Assembly (NCBI GenBank): GCA_938022935.1
Contig: CALIHL010000229.1
Span: 1-35,650 of the forward strand
DNA from: an uncultured Saprospiraceae bacterium
GTDB lineage: Bacteria > Bacteroidota > Bacteroidia > Chitinophagales > Saprospiraceae
DNA: 35,650 bases
Direction of reading: 5' to 3'
The translations under genes and the position numbers were made by a program. Position 1 is the stretch's first letter. Each line of letters starts with the position of its first letter. Positions 24,519 to 34,400 of this stretch are shown in pieces. The notes under the pieces are model-generated. The model made no database searches, was not told the DNA's origin, and was given only the letters and a program-made list of their open reading frames with translations.

Positions 24519-25628
24519 ATGAAAAGATTTGGTCCTTACCTAATTATAATTTTTCTTATGTGTGTTGAGCTACTTAGTGCTCAGAGACGAGAACCATTAG
24601 ATATTACAGTTGACTTCGAGGCATACGATCCGCCATCTACTTTGGTGGTGCCAGAGCACCCTACGGTTAGAGCTAAGTTTCCTTTTGTAGATGTGCATAG
24701 TCACCACTGGGGTCTTGCAGAAAAAAACTTAGATGAGTTGATAGCGGAGATGGATGAACTCAACATGCAAGTGGTTGTCAATCTAAGTGGAAGAGGAGGT
24801 GAACGATTAAAATTGATGATGGACAACATCCACAAGTATGGCCATGCCGATCGGATCATCAACTTTACAAATATCAACATACAAAGTATCAATGATCCAG
24901 ACTGGACTGAAAGTACGGTTCAACAATTAGAATATGATCATAGTATAGGCGCAAGAGGACTAAAGATTTACAAGAGTCAGGGTATGACCAATAAAGACAG
25001 CGATGGTAATCGCGTTAAGATCAATGATCCACGTATCGCTCCGGTATGGGAAAAGTGTGGCGAGCTGGGTATACCCGTTTTGATACATAGTGCAGATCCT
25101 AAGTCTTTCTGGGCGCCACATGATAGTCTCAACGAGCGTTGGTTAGAATTAAAACTAAGACCAGGTCGTAAAAGAGATGCAGACAATCCAGCTTCTTGGG
25201 AGACGATCATCGCCGAGCAGCATGAGATATTTAGAAAACACAGTAATACTACTTTTATAAACGCCCATATGGGTTGGTACCCCAATGATCTTGGTAAGCT
25301 TTCTCAATTGCTGGACGACATCCCTAATATGTATGTTGAGATTGGGGCGGTTATAGCGGAGTTAGGAAGACAACCAAGGATGGCTAAGAAGTTCCTAACC
25401 AAGTATCAGGATAGGGTCATGTTTGGAAAAGACAGTTACCGCCCAGAAGAGTACCCAACATACTTTAGAGTTCTTGAAACTGATGATGAGTACTTTCCAT
25501 ACTATAAAAGATATCATGCCTTTTGGAAAATGTATGGCTTGGATCTAAGTAATGAGGTTTTAGAAAAGCTTTATTATAAAAACGCACTGAAGGTAATCCC
25601 TGGATTGGATGCTTCTATGTGGAAGTAG
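24519..25628 (+). CDS. Secreted amidohydrolase-family protein
   Basis: A 369-aa protein with an N-terminal signal sequence (LIIIFLMCVELLSAQ), so it is probably periplasmic. The TIM-barrel amidohydrolase motifs are FVDVHSHHWG (HxH), PVLIHSADPKSFW, FINAHMGW and VMFGKDSYRPEE (metal-site Asp). These fit the amidohydrolase_2 group, which includes metal-dependent hydrolases and decarboxylases. The frame opens at a TTG at 24513, and the ATG at 24519 is the better start. It is convergent with the LacI gene (19-nt gap). Substrate unknown; a link to the adjacent uptake locus is possible. Confidence 0.88.
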   Translation: MKRFGPYLIIIFLMCVELLSAQRREPLDITVDFEAYDPPSTLVVPEHPTVRAKFPFVDVHSHHWGLAEKNLDELIAEMDELNMQVVVNLSGRGGERLKLMMDNIHKYGHADRIINFTNINIQSINDPDWTESTVQQLEYDHSIGARGLKIYKSQGMTNKDSDGNRVKINDPRIAPVWEKCGELGIPVLIHSADPKSFWAPHDSLNERWLELKLRPGRKRDADNPASWETIIAEQHEIFRKHSNTTFINAHMGWYPNDLGKLSQLLDDIPNMYVEIGAVIAELGRQPRMAKKFLTKYQDRVMFGKDSYRPEEYPTYFRVLETDDEYFPYYKRYHAFWKMYGLDLSNEVLEKLYYKNALKVIPGLDASMWK

Positions 25629-25647
25629 AATTTAAGGTCTATATTAG

Positions 25648-26649
25648 TTAGGAAGATTCTCTTTGTATCAACTCTGAGGAGAATACCTTTTGGCGGATGA
25701 CTTCAGGATGATGACACATCTCAACGAGAAACTCTTTTGCGAGCCTGCCCATTTCGAAGCCATTTTGGCTTACGGTTGTGAGCTTAGGTGTTACGCTTTG
25801 TGAGATCTCTGAATTACTATACCCGACAAGCGCTAGTTGTTTAGGCACGGATATATCATGCTCTTGGGCATATCTTAAAGCGCCCGCAGCTAGTTGATCA
25901 GTGATGCAAAAGATGGCATCCGGCTTGGTACCATTAGAAAACAGTGTTTTTGCCGCTGCATAGCCTTCATCTTTATTAGCATTAGTACATGAAATAACAC
26001 GAGCGGGATTGTGGACCAAATTGTTGTCTTTTAGAGCGGTCCGAAAACCTTCAAATCTACTTTGTGAGAGCGAGCAGTCTTGACCACCTTTGAGCATAGC
26101 TATTTCTCTTTTACCTCTTCTGATTAAGTGACTTGTAGCATCATATGCTCCTTTAAAATCATCGTGCTGGATGTAGGATCCATTGTAGTCTTCAAATGTC
26201 CGATCGATCAAAATCAAAGGAGATTGTCTTTGTCTTATCATTTCGACATTATCCTTTGACCCTTTGTTTCTAGTCGGGACTATGATTACACCAGCTACAT
26301 AATGATCATCAAACTGGTTGATAATCTCTTTCTCTCGCTGTACATCTTGATTAGACTCACCTATGATAATCATATAATCATCCCCATACGTTGATGTTGT
26401 GATCCCTCTTAATATAGTTGAGAAGAAGTAATGATTGACACTTGGCATGACCACCCCTATGAGTTTTTTGGTCGTCTTTTTACGCAATGAGATGGCTATG
26501 GTATTTGGCTTATAGTCCAGTAGTTTTGCTACTTCCAGTACTTTCTGCCGCATCTGATTACTGATATCCTGTTTGTCATTAAGTGCTCGTGATACCGTAG
26601 TGGTAGAAACATTCAGGTAATTGGCGATATCCTTTATGGTCGTTCTCAT
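25648..26649 (-). CDS. LacI-family transcriptional regulator
   Basis: A 333-aa repressor. The DNA-binding head is TIKDIANYLNVSTTTVSRALND (residues 4-25), followed by the hinge helix region ending NTIAISLRKKTTKKL. A periplasmic-binding-protein-like sensor domain follows (IGVVMPSVNHYFFSTILRGI, PDAIFCITDQLAAGALRYAQ, LALVGYSNSEISQSVTPKLTTV). It probably binds a sugar-like effector and controls the divergent susC operon, because the gap between them carries a triple AAACGAT-type repeat. The length is usual for the family. Confidence 0.95.
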   Translation of the reverse strand: MRTTIKDIANYLNVSTTTVSRALNDKQDISNQMRQKVLEVAKLLDYKPNTIAISLRKKTTKKLIGVVMPSVNHYFFSTILRGITTSTYGDDYMIIIGESNQDVQREKEIINQFDDHYVAGVIIVPTRNKGSKDNVEMIRQRQSPLILIDRTFEDYNGSYIQHDDFKGAYDATSHLIRRGKREIAMLKGGQDCSLSQSRFEGFRTALKDNNLVHNPARVISCTNANKDEGYAAAKTLFSNGTKPDAIFCITDQLAAGALRYAQEHDISVPKQLALVGYSNSEISQSVTPKLTTVSQNGFEMGRLAKEFLVEMCHHPEVIRQKVFSSELIQRESS

Positions 26650-26675
26650 ATGTAAATTGACGAGCCAAGTTATTA

Positions 26676-26712
26676 ACTTAAACGATACCGTAAACGATTA
26701 AGTAAATGATTT
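26676..26712. promoter_or_regulatory. Candidate LacI-type operator array upstream of susC
   Basis: AAACGAT at 26680-26686, AAACGAT at 26692-26698 and AAATGAT at 26704-26710 recur with an exact 12-nt period. An outer dyad ACTTAA (26676-26681) / TTAAGT (26698-26703) brackets the first two copies. Confidence 0.5.
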
Positions 26713-26737
26713 TGAGCATTTTTTCCGCATTAATATT

Positions 26738-26764
26738 CTTAGCAGTCCATTCTAAATGGCTAAG
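26738..26764. promoter_or_regulatory. Imperfect dyad overlapping the putative susC promoter
   Basis: CTTAGC(agtc)CATT pairs with AATG-GCTAAG across a short central loop. The right arm overlaps the TAAGTTTG element that begins at 26761. Confidence 0.4.
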
Positions 26765-26768
26765 TTTG
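26761..26768 (+). promoter_or_regulatory. Putative -7 element of the susC operon
   Basis: TAAGTTTG fits TAnnTTTG and lies 65 nt before the susC start. No perfect TTTG -33 element is seen. Confidence 0.45.
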
Positions 26769-26832
26769 TTGGGATCGCTAGGCATGTCGATGTTTAGCTG
26801 AAAGATTATTCTATCAACAACAAATAAGTCGT

Positions 26833-29787
26833 ATGAAAAAACTATTTACTCTGGCTCTTCTTGCCTGTGCTACAGTTTTACTATCTGCTGCACAGTTGAA
26901 CGCCCAGAGAACTGTTTCTGGTGTCGTGACAGACGCTGAGGGAGAGGCACTCATCGGTGCCAACATCCTGGAAAAGGGTACATCAAACGGAACCATCACA
27001 GATATTGATGGATCTTATTCATTAACTGTGTCAGATGGAGCAACATTGTTGTTTTCTTACACAGGTTTTACTGATCAAGAAATGGTGGTCGGTAACCAAT
27101 CAACAATTGACATCGCTCTTGCCGCTGGTGAGTTACTTGATGAAGTTGTCGTAACAGGTTACGGAACACAGAAAACTAGAGAGGTTACAAGTTCTATTAC
27201 TTCAGTTAAGGCAGAAGACTTTAATAAGGGTAATGTGAATGACGTCTCACAATTACTTCAAGGTAAGGTAGCAGGCCTTGTTATCGCTCGTCCTGGTTCT
27301 AATCCAAACGGAGATTTTAGTATCAGATTAAGAGGATTAAGTTCTACAGGTGCAAGTACAGAGCCACTTGTAGTAATTGATGGTGTTCTTGGAGGTGATC
27401 TTAACAGTATCGAACCTCAGGATATCGCATCTATTGATGTTCTTAAAGATGGATCGGCTGCTGCGATATATGGTACAAGAGGTGCTGCTGGTGTTATCTT
27501 GGTAACAACAAAGAGAGGTGTACCTGGACAAACTAAAGTGGAGTATACTGGTCAACTGAGTATGGACGTCTTGGACAGAGCACCTGATGTTCTTTCTGCA
27601 GACGAGTACGTTGCTTTCGGTGGTGGTACAGATCTTGGTGGAGATATCAACTGGTTTGACGAGTTAACTCAGACTGGACAATCTCATACTCATAACCTTT
27701 CACTGAGCGGAGGTACTTCTAGTACAACATATAGAGTGTCTGGTAACTTTAGAGATGTTCAAGGTATAGCTAAGACGACTGGTTTTGACAGATTTAACTT
27801 AAGAGCCAATGTGACTCAAAAGGCTCTTAACGATAGACTTAAAATCACAGCAAATATCTCTTCTACAACTGAAGATGCAGGATTAGGTTTTGATGAGGCT
27901 TTTAGATATGCTACGATCTTTAACCCGACCACTCCTTTTGTTAGGGATGAAAACAATGCATCATTTTCAAGATGGGATGGTTACTACCAGCAAGTTCTAT
28001 TTGACTACTATAATCCAGTTGCTATAATTGAGCAAAACGTCAGAGAGAGAAATACAAAAACGTTAGCTACGAATATCAGAGGAGACTATGATTTTACCGA
28101 TGCATTTAGTGTTGGTGTCTTATACTCTTCTCAAAGAAGTAATGCTGTCTTTAGCGAATTTTGGGATCAGAACAGTTTCTTAACAGGTGAAAACGCAGGC
28201 GGTCAAGCAACAAAAAGAGACGATGAGTCTCAGGATCAACTTTTCAGACTTGAGGCTAGATATAATACAGAGCTATCTGGCAATACAGAATTATCATTCT
28301 TAGCTGGTTACGAATACCAAGATTTTGAATTTTCAGGTTTCGGAGCAACAGGTGGTAGGTTCTTAACTGATGCATTTCAGTTTAACAACCTCGGTGCAGC
28401 ATCAGATTTTAACAATGGTCTTGGTAGTGTGTTTTCTTATAAAAACACAAACAAGCTAATTTCATTCTTTGGTAGAGCAAACTTGAATTTTGATGATAAG
28501 TTCTTCGTAACTGCAAGTTTACGTAGAGATGGTTCATCAAGATTTGGAGATGAAAATAAATGGGGCCTTTTCCCAGCGGTAAGTGCTGGAGCTGACCTTG
28601 TAAAAGTAGCAGGCCTTTCAGGCTTTGATCAATTGAAAGTTAGAATTGGTTATGGACAAACGGGACAAAACGTTGGACAGAGTCTTCTTGCATTGCAGAG
28701 ATTTGGCCCAACAGGTAACTTTTTCTTCAATGGGGAGTTCGTACCAAGCTTTGGTCCAGTATCAAATCCAAACCCAGATCTTAAGTGGGAAAGAAAGACT
28801 GATTTAAACTTCGGTATTGACTTTGCAGTAATGGATTATAAGTTGACAGGTTCATTAGACATATATAGATCTAAGACGGATGATGGTATCTTCTTGTTCA
28901 ATGTTCCTCAGCCACCAAACTTGTTTAACCAGACAAATTTCAACGTTGCAGAGTTAGAAAACAGTGGTGTCGAGCTTGCTCTTAATTACAACATAGGCTT
29001 AGGTGCTGATAAATCATGGACAGTTTCTTTTTCTGCGGCAAGGCAAATAACACCTAAGCTGATTTCACTTTCTGATGAAGCAAGAGGTGTAAGTATTGGT
29101 GGATTTATCGATGGTGCCAACCTTGGATCTCCAGGACAAAATGGTACGCCGCTGGTAAGACTACAAGAGAACGCTGATCTTGGTCAATTATGGGGACTTG
29201 TGATCAATGAAGATAAACCGGTTAATGACGATGGTACTTGGAACTTCCAAGATGTAGATGGTGACGGTGTACAGGATGATATCAGTGATAGAGCTGTTAT
29301 AGGAAATGGATTTCCAGCATGGACACTTGGTCTTGGTAACTCATTAAACTTAGGTAATCTTGATTTGAATGTATTCTTCAGAGGTGTACTTGGTCATGAC
29401 TTGATCAATACATTTAGAGCATTCTACGAAGCACCAGGACAGATCAGTGCATATAATATCTTAAGAACATCAGGAGACATCCCTAATCTTGTGGATCAGC
29501 CTCAGTTCTCAAGCAGACACGTAGAAAATGCAAGTTTCCTTAAACTAGATAACCTAACTGTAGGTTATACTTTGGATGCTGGCAACTTGCCTTCAGGTAT
29601 GAGTAAGGTTAGATTGTTCTTAACGGGACAAAACTTGTTGACTATAACTGGATACTCTGGTGTTTCACCAGAACCACGTCTGGACGACAAAAGCAGTAGC
29701 TTTAGAGCATTAGCTCCAGGTATTGATAGAAGAAACGAGTATTTCTCTTCAAGAACCTTCACTTTTGGTGTTAACATAGGATTATAA
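26833..29787 (+). CDS. SusC/RagA-type TonB-linked outer-membrane transporter
   Basis: A 984-aa outer-membrane protein. The signal peptide spans about 1-24, followed by a carboxypeptidase-regulatory-like domain (27 to about 100: SGVVTDAEGEALIGANILEKGT). DEVVVTGYG (103-111) precedes the plug, which has LLQGKVAGLVI and the conserved IRLRG / VLKDGSAAAIYGTRGAAGVILVTTKRG. The rest is a beta-barrel ending with YFSSRTFTFGVNIGL. It transports a substrate captured by its SusD partner, using TonB energy. The substrate is unknown; no adjacent CAZyme is visible. First gene of an operon with susD (25 nt apart), under likely LacI control. Confidence 0.97.
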   Translation: MKKLFTLALLACATVLLSAAQLNAQRTVSGVVTDAEGEALIGANILEKGTSNGTITDIDGSYSLTVSDGATLLFSYTGFTDQEMVVGNQSTIDIALAAGELLDEVVVTGYGTQKTREVTSSITSVKAEDFNKGNVNDVSQLLQGKVAGLVIARPGSNPNGDFSIRLRGLSSTGASTEPLVVIDGVLGGDLNSIEPQDIASIDVLKDGSAAAIYGTRGAAGVILVTTKRGVPGQTKVEYTGQLSMDVLDRAPDVLSADEYVAFGGGTDLGGDINWFDELTQTGQSHTHNLSLSGGTSSTTYRVSGNFRDVQGIAKTTGFDRFNLRANVTQKALNDRLKITANISSTTEDAGLGFDEAFRYATIFNPTTPFVRDENNASFSRWDGYYQQVLFDYYNPVAIIEQNVRERNTKTLATNIRGDYDFTDAFSVGVLYSSQRSNAVFSEFWDQNSFLTGENAGGQATKRDDESQDQLFRLEARYNTELSGNTELSFLAGYEYQDFEFSGFGATGGRFLTDAFQFNNLGAASDFNNGLGSVFSYKNTNKLISFFGRANLNFDDKFFVTASLRRDGSSRFGDENKWGLFPAVSAGADLVKVAGLSGFDQLKVRIGYGQTGQNVGQSLLALQRFGPTGNFFFNGEFVPSFGPVSNPNPDLKWERKTDLNFGIDFAVMDYKLTGSLDIYRSKTDDGIFLFNVPQPPNLFNQTNFNVAELENSGVELALNYNIGLGADKSWTVSFSAARQITPKLISLSDEARGVSIGGFIDGANLGSPGQNGTPLVRLQENADLGQLWGLVINEDKPVNDDGTWNFQDVDGDGVQDDISDRAVIGNGFPAWTLGLGNSLNLGNLDLNVFFRGVLGHDLINTFRAFYEAPGQISAYNILRTSGDIPNLVDQPQFSSRHVENASFLKLDNLTVGYTLDAGNLPSGMSKVRLFLTGQNLLTITGYSGVSPEPRLDDKSSSFRALAPGIDRRNEYFSSRTFTFGVNIGL

Positions 29788-29812
29788 TTATCGCAGATAA
29801 ATAAATTATAAA

Positions 29813-31384
29813 ATGAAAAAATTAAAATTTTCTCTCAAGTTGTCCATGTTGGCTGTATGCTTAGTAGCATTTATGCCTGCATGTACAAATCTGGAAGAAG
29901 AGGTATTCAGTGAGGTAACTGCTGATAACTTTTTCCAAACAGAAGCAGAATTTATATCTGCACTGGGTGCAGCATACACATCTCTTTATGGTTATATGGG
30001 GACAACTAGTCTTTGGGCTGCTCAAGAAGTATCATCTGATGAGATGGTGGTGCCTACAAGAGGTCCAGACTGGGGTGACGGGGGTCACTGGGTAAGATTA
30101 CACCAACAACTTTGGACGGCAGAAGATCCAACAGTTGGTACAACTTGGAACTTCCTGTTTGGAGGAGTTAGTGCAACTAACAGATTAATCTTCCAATTTG
30201 AAGAACTTCAAAATCCATTGACAGATCCATTTATAGGTGAGTTAAAGGCACTTAGAGCGATCTACTACCTTTGGTTGTTAGATACATTTGGTAATGTGCC
30301 TGTTGTAACTTCTTTCGCAGACGCAGATCCAGCGCCACCGACTAACTCAAGATCAGAAGTTTATGCTTTTGTTGAGTCGGAACTACAAGCAGCACTTCCT
30401 AATGTTACCTCCAATGTTGATGGTAGTACTTATGGTAGAGTGAATCAGATGGTGGTTCAAGCGGCTTTAGCTAAGCTTTATCTCAATGCCGAAGTGTATA
30501 GTGGTACTCCTCAGTGGTCAAAAGCTGCTGCAGCATGTGATGCAATTATTAACTCAGGTAACTACAACTTAGAAAACGATTACTTCGCAAACTTTAATGT
30601 AGAGAACTCAGGTTCTTCAGAGTTTATATTAGCAATCCCTTATGATGCAGTATTCGCAGGTGGTAACAACATCGTGATGCAGACATTAAGTTACTTGAAT
30701 CAGCAGTCATATAACTTGGCGGCTCAGCCATGGAATGGTTGGTGTACACTTGAAGAGTTTTACAATTCATATGAGGATACAGATTTGAGAAAAGGTCAAG
30801 CGAACACAGAAGAAGGCCCATCACCAGTAAGAGGTAACTTCCTTGTTGGTCCACAATGGGACGTAAGTGGAAAAGTTAGACTTCAAGATGATGGTACTAC
30901 AGCAAGTGGTATAGATCCAGATGGTGTTCCTTTTACGCTTAGAGCTGAGATCAATGAGTTGTTTCCAGAAGCATGGAGAGAAGCTGGGGCTAGAAATTCA
31001 AAGTTTGAATTTCAGATCGGTGGCCAGCCTAACATGAATAATGATATGCCAATCTTTAGATATTCTGATTTTATCTTGATGAAAGCAGAAGCTCTTTGGA
31101 GAATGGATCCAGGAAGTGGAGAAGCATTGGCACTTGTTAATCAGATTAGAACAAGAGCAGGAGTTGAGCCATTTGCAGAGTTGTCAGCTGAAAACCTTCT
31201 TGCTGAAAGAGGAAGAGAGATGTTCTCAGAACTTCAGAGAAGAACTGACTTGATCAGATTTGGTCAGTTTGCAACGGCTTCATGGTTTGGTAAGGATGTT
31301 CAACCAGAGTGTAAGAACTTGTTCCCGATTCCAAAGAGTCAGACAGATGCTAACCCTAACTTGGTTCAAAACCCATGTTATTAA
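29813..31384 (+). CDS. SusD/RagB-type surface substrate-binding lipoprotein
   Basis: A 523-aa outer-surface lipoprotein with lipobox MPAC (Cys24). SusD-like features include VTADNFFQTEAEF, ELKALRAIYYLWLLDTFGNVPVV, YGRVNQMVVQAALAKLYLNAEVY, and a C-terminal RagB region with MKAEALWRM, VNQIRTRAGV and LLAERGREMFSELQRRTDLIRFG. It covers the SusC barrel and binds the incoming molecule. A hairpin terminator follows at 31406-31439. Confidence 0.97.
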   Translation: MKKLKFSLKLSMLAVCLVAFMPACTNLEEEVFSEVTADNFFQTEAEFISALGAAYTSLYGYMGTTSLWAAQEVSSDEMVVPTRGPDWGDGGHWVRLHQQLWTAEDPTVGTTWNFLFGGVSATNRLIFQFEELQNPLTDPFIGELKALRAIYYLWLLDTFGNVPVVTSFADADPAPPTNSRSEVYAFVESELQAALPNVTSNVDGSTYGRVNQMVVQAALAKLYLNAEVYSGTPQWSKAAAACDAIINSGNYNLENDYFANFNVENSGSSEFILAIPYDAVFAGGNNIVMQTLSYLNQQSYNLAAQPWNGWCTLEEFYNSYEDTDLRKGQANTEEGPSPVRGNFLVGPQWDVSGKVRLQDDGTTASGIDPDGVPFTLRAEINELFPEAWREAGARNSKFEFQIGGQPNMNNDMPIFRYSDFILMKAEALWRMDPGSGEALALVNQIRTRAGVEPFAELSAENLLAERGREMFSELQRRTDLIRFGQFATASWFGKDVQPECKNLFPIPKSQTDANPNLVQNPCY

Positions 31385-31405
31385 TACATAGTTAGTAAAA
31401 GAATA

Positions 31406-31439
31406 AAAGCCCGCATTACTTAGTAGTGCGGGCTTTTTT
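31406..31439 (+). terminator. Rho-independent hairpin after susD
   Basis: AAAAGCCCGCATTAC pairs with GTAGTGCGGGCTTTT (one T-G wobble) and ends in T residues. It lies 7 nt before the next start codon, so it probably works as a partial terminator, setting a step down in expression rather than ending the operon. Confidence 0.88.
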
Positions 31440-31445
31440 ATCTCT

Positions 31446-34400
31446 ATGAAGCACTTGATCAAAACCACCTCATATTGGATCGCTTTGATGATCCTTGTTG
31501 TCAGTTGCTCCGATACTGCAAGTGTAACTGGTAGTAATCTTTTGTTTGAAAAGATTGACTTAGCAACTGCAGGAGTAGACTTTGCCAACGAACTCGAGTA
31601 CACGGAAGAGTTTAACATATACACTTTTAGAAACTTCTATAACGGTGCAGGTGTAGGCTTAGGTGACTTTAATAACGATGGCCTTACAGATCTCTTTTTC
31701 TGTGGCAATCAAGTTGATAACAAGTTGTATCTCAATAAAGGATCCTTTTCATTTCTTGATATAACAGATGAAGCGGGTGTCGCTTCTGCAAATGTCTGGT
31801 CTACAGGAGTCAGCATCGTCGATATAAATGGTGATGGTTGGCTTGATGTTTATATTTGCAAAAGCGGAGATAGCCAAGGAGAGAATAGACACAATGAGCT
31901 TTTTATAAATCAAGGTGTATCAAAATCTTATGACGGTATTGATCTTGTGACTTTCAAGGAAGAATCTGAAATGTACGGTTTAGATGATCTTGGGTTGTCG
32001 ACTCATGCGGCCTTTTTAGATTATGATCTCGATGGAGACTTAGATTGCTACCTACTCAATAATTCATTCAGAAGTATAGGGAACTATGATCTTAGGCCAG
32101 ATCAAAGGTTGATTCGAGACACACTCGGCGGCAACAAGTTGTTTAGAAACAATCTGGTGCATAATGGTAACTCGAGTTCTTCAAAAATGTTTGAAGATGT
32201 TAGCGAGTCGGCGGGCATATATGGAAGTTCAATAGGCTTTGGTTTGGGTGTAACTTTTGGAGATGTCAATAATGATGGCTGGCCAGATATCTATGTGAGC
32301 AACGATTTTTTTGAAAAAGACTACCTCTATATTAATAATCAAGATGGCACCTTTGTAGAAAATGTTGATGAACAAATAAGAGAGCTAAGTATGGGCTCTA
32401 TGGGTGCTGATATGGCGGACATAAACAATGATGGACATACTGATATCTTTGTAACGGAAATGTTACCAAGAAATCAAGAAAGACAAAAGACAAAATCACT
32501 TTTTGAAGATTGGAATAAATATAGCGCTGGAGTAGAAGCAGGATATCATAAACAGTTTGCACGAAATGTTCTTCAATTAAATACAGGTGAAGGTCACTTT
32601 AGAGAGATAGGACGTATGGCTGGAGTTGAGGCTACTGATTGGAGTTGGGGCGCTCTTATTTTTGATATGAACAATGATGGCTGGAAAGATCTCTTCGTAG
32701 CCAATGGCATCTATAAAGACCTTTTAGATCAAGACTATATCAACTTTTATTCTAACCCTAATCAAGTAAGACAGATCCTCTTTGATAAAGAGAAAGGGGG
32801 GCTTGATAAGTTGGTGGATATGATACCGAGCGAAGCACTGAGTAATTTTGCATTTGAAAATAACAGTGACCTTAGGTTTATAGATAAAACAAAAGATTGG
32901 GGGTTTGATGATCCTTCATTTAGTAATGGATCAGCTTATGGAGACTTGGACAATGATGGAGATCTTGATTTGGTGGTCAACAATATAAATAGTCAACCAT
33001 TTATTTATAGAAACAACAGCGCTAGTGATCAACGCTACGTTCAGATATTGTTGAAAGACACAAGCAGTCATAATAGGAATGCAATAGGAGCAAGGGTCAA
33101 TTTATATATCAATGATGAAGTACAGTCTATAGAAGTTAACCCTGCAAGAGGCTTTATGTCAACTGTGGATAATAGAGTGCACTTTGGTATTGGGAATCAT
33201 GATCACGTTGATTCCATAATTGTTTATTGGCCGGATCTTTCAAAGAGAATATATCATGATGTAGAAATCGATAGACTTCATATTTTCTTTAAGGGTACAG
33301 ATAAAAACGATAGTTCATTTAGTACAATTGCTGGTGGCTCATTACTTGCCAAGTCAAGCTCTTTTGATCCTGTATTCACTCATATTGAAAATGATTATTC
33401 TGATTTTGACCGAGAGCCTTTGCTTTTGCAAATGCATAGCAATCTTGGACCTGCTTGCTGTTCTGCGGACATCAATAATGATGGATTATCAGACTTCTAT
33501 ATTGGAGGCGCGTCTGGTCAAAAGGGAAGCTTATTCATACAGAAAAGAGACGGTGGTTTTAAAGAGGTGGTGATCTCCAATAATAATGAGTCCAGCTTAA
33601 ACGAAGAAGTGGGCTGTATCTTCTTTGATGCGAACGGCGATAGGTATACTGACCTATATATTGTCAATGGGAGTTCAGAGTTTGGTGCTAATAGTTTCAA
33701 CCTTGCAGATCATCTATATTTTAACAAAGGAGGTTCTTCATTTGCAAAGTCAAAACAGATACTCCCAACCTTTAACTTTGAGAATACGTCTTCTGTCGTT
33801 GATGTCGACTATGATAATGATGGGGATCAGGACTTGATAGTGAGCGCATATATAAGACCCATGGCTTATGGTATACCTTCATCAACTTATCTTCTATCTA
33901 ATGACGGCCAAGGCACATTTACGGATGTATCAAAGACGAAAGCGCCAGACTTTAAAGACATAGGTATGGTGTCAGATTTATCATTGGTCGATATTGATAA
34001 TGATGGAGATCAAGATATAATAGCAGTTGGAGAGTGGATGGGCGTCACTTTGTTTGAGAATGATAATAAATCCTATCTCAAGAAGAATGTAGATCAACTG
34101 GATAGTCTTACTGGCTTATACCAATCTGTCCTAGTAAAAGATCTCGATGGCAATGGGTATGAGGATATAGTCGTTGGTAATGTGGGATTAAATACTCGCT
34201 TAAAAGCAAGCCAAGATTATCCTCTTACTTTATATATCAATGACTTTGATCGCAATGGAAGAATGGAGCAAATCTTTGTTCAAAGCGATGTGTATGGTTC
34301 TTTCCCAATGGTCCAGCGAGCAGATCTTCTAAAAAAGGTACCGTATCTTAATAAGAAGTATCCAGATTATAAAAGCTTTGCGCTACAGAGGATAGAAGAC

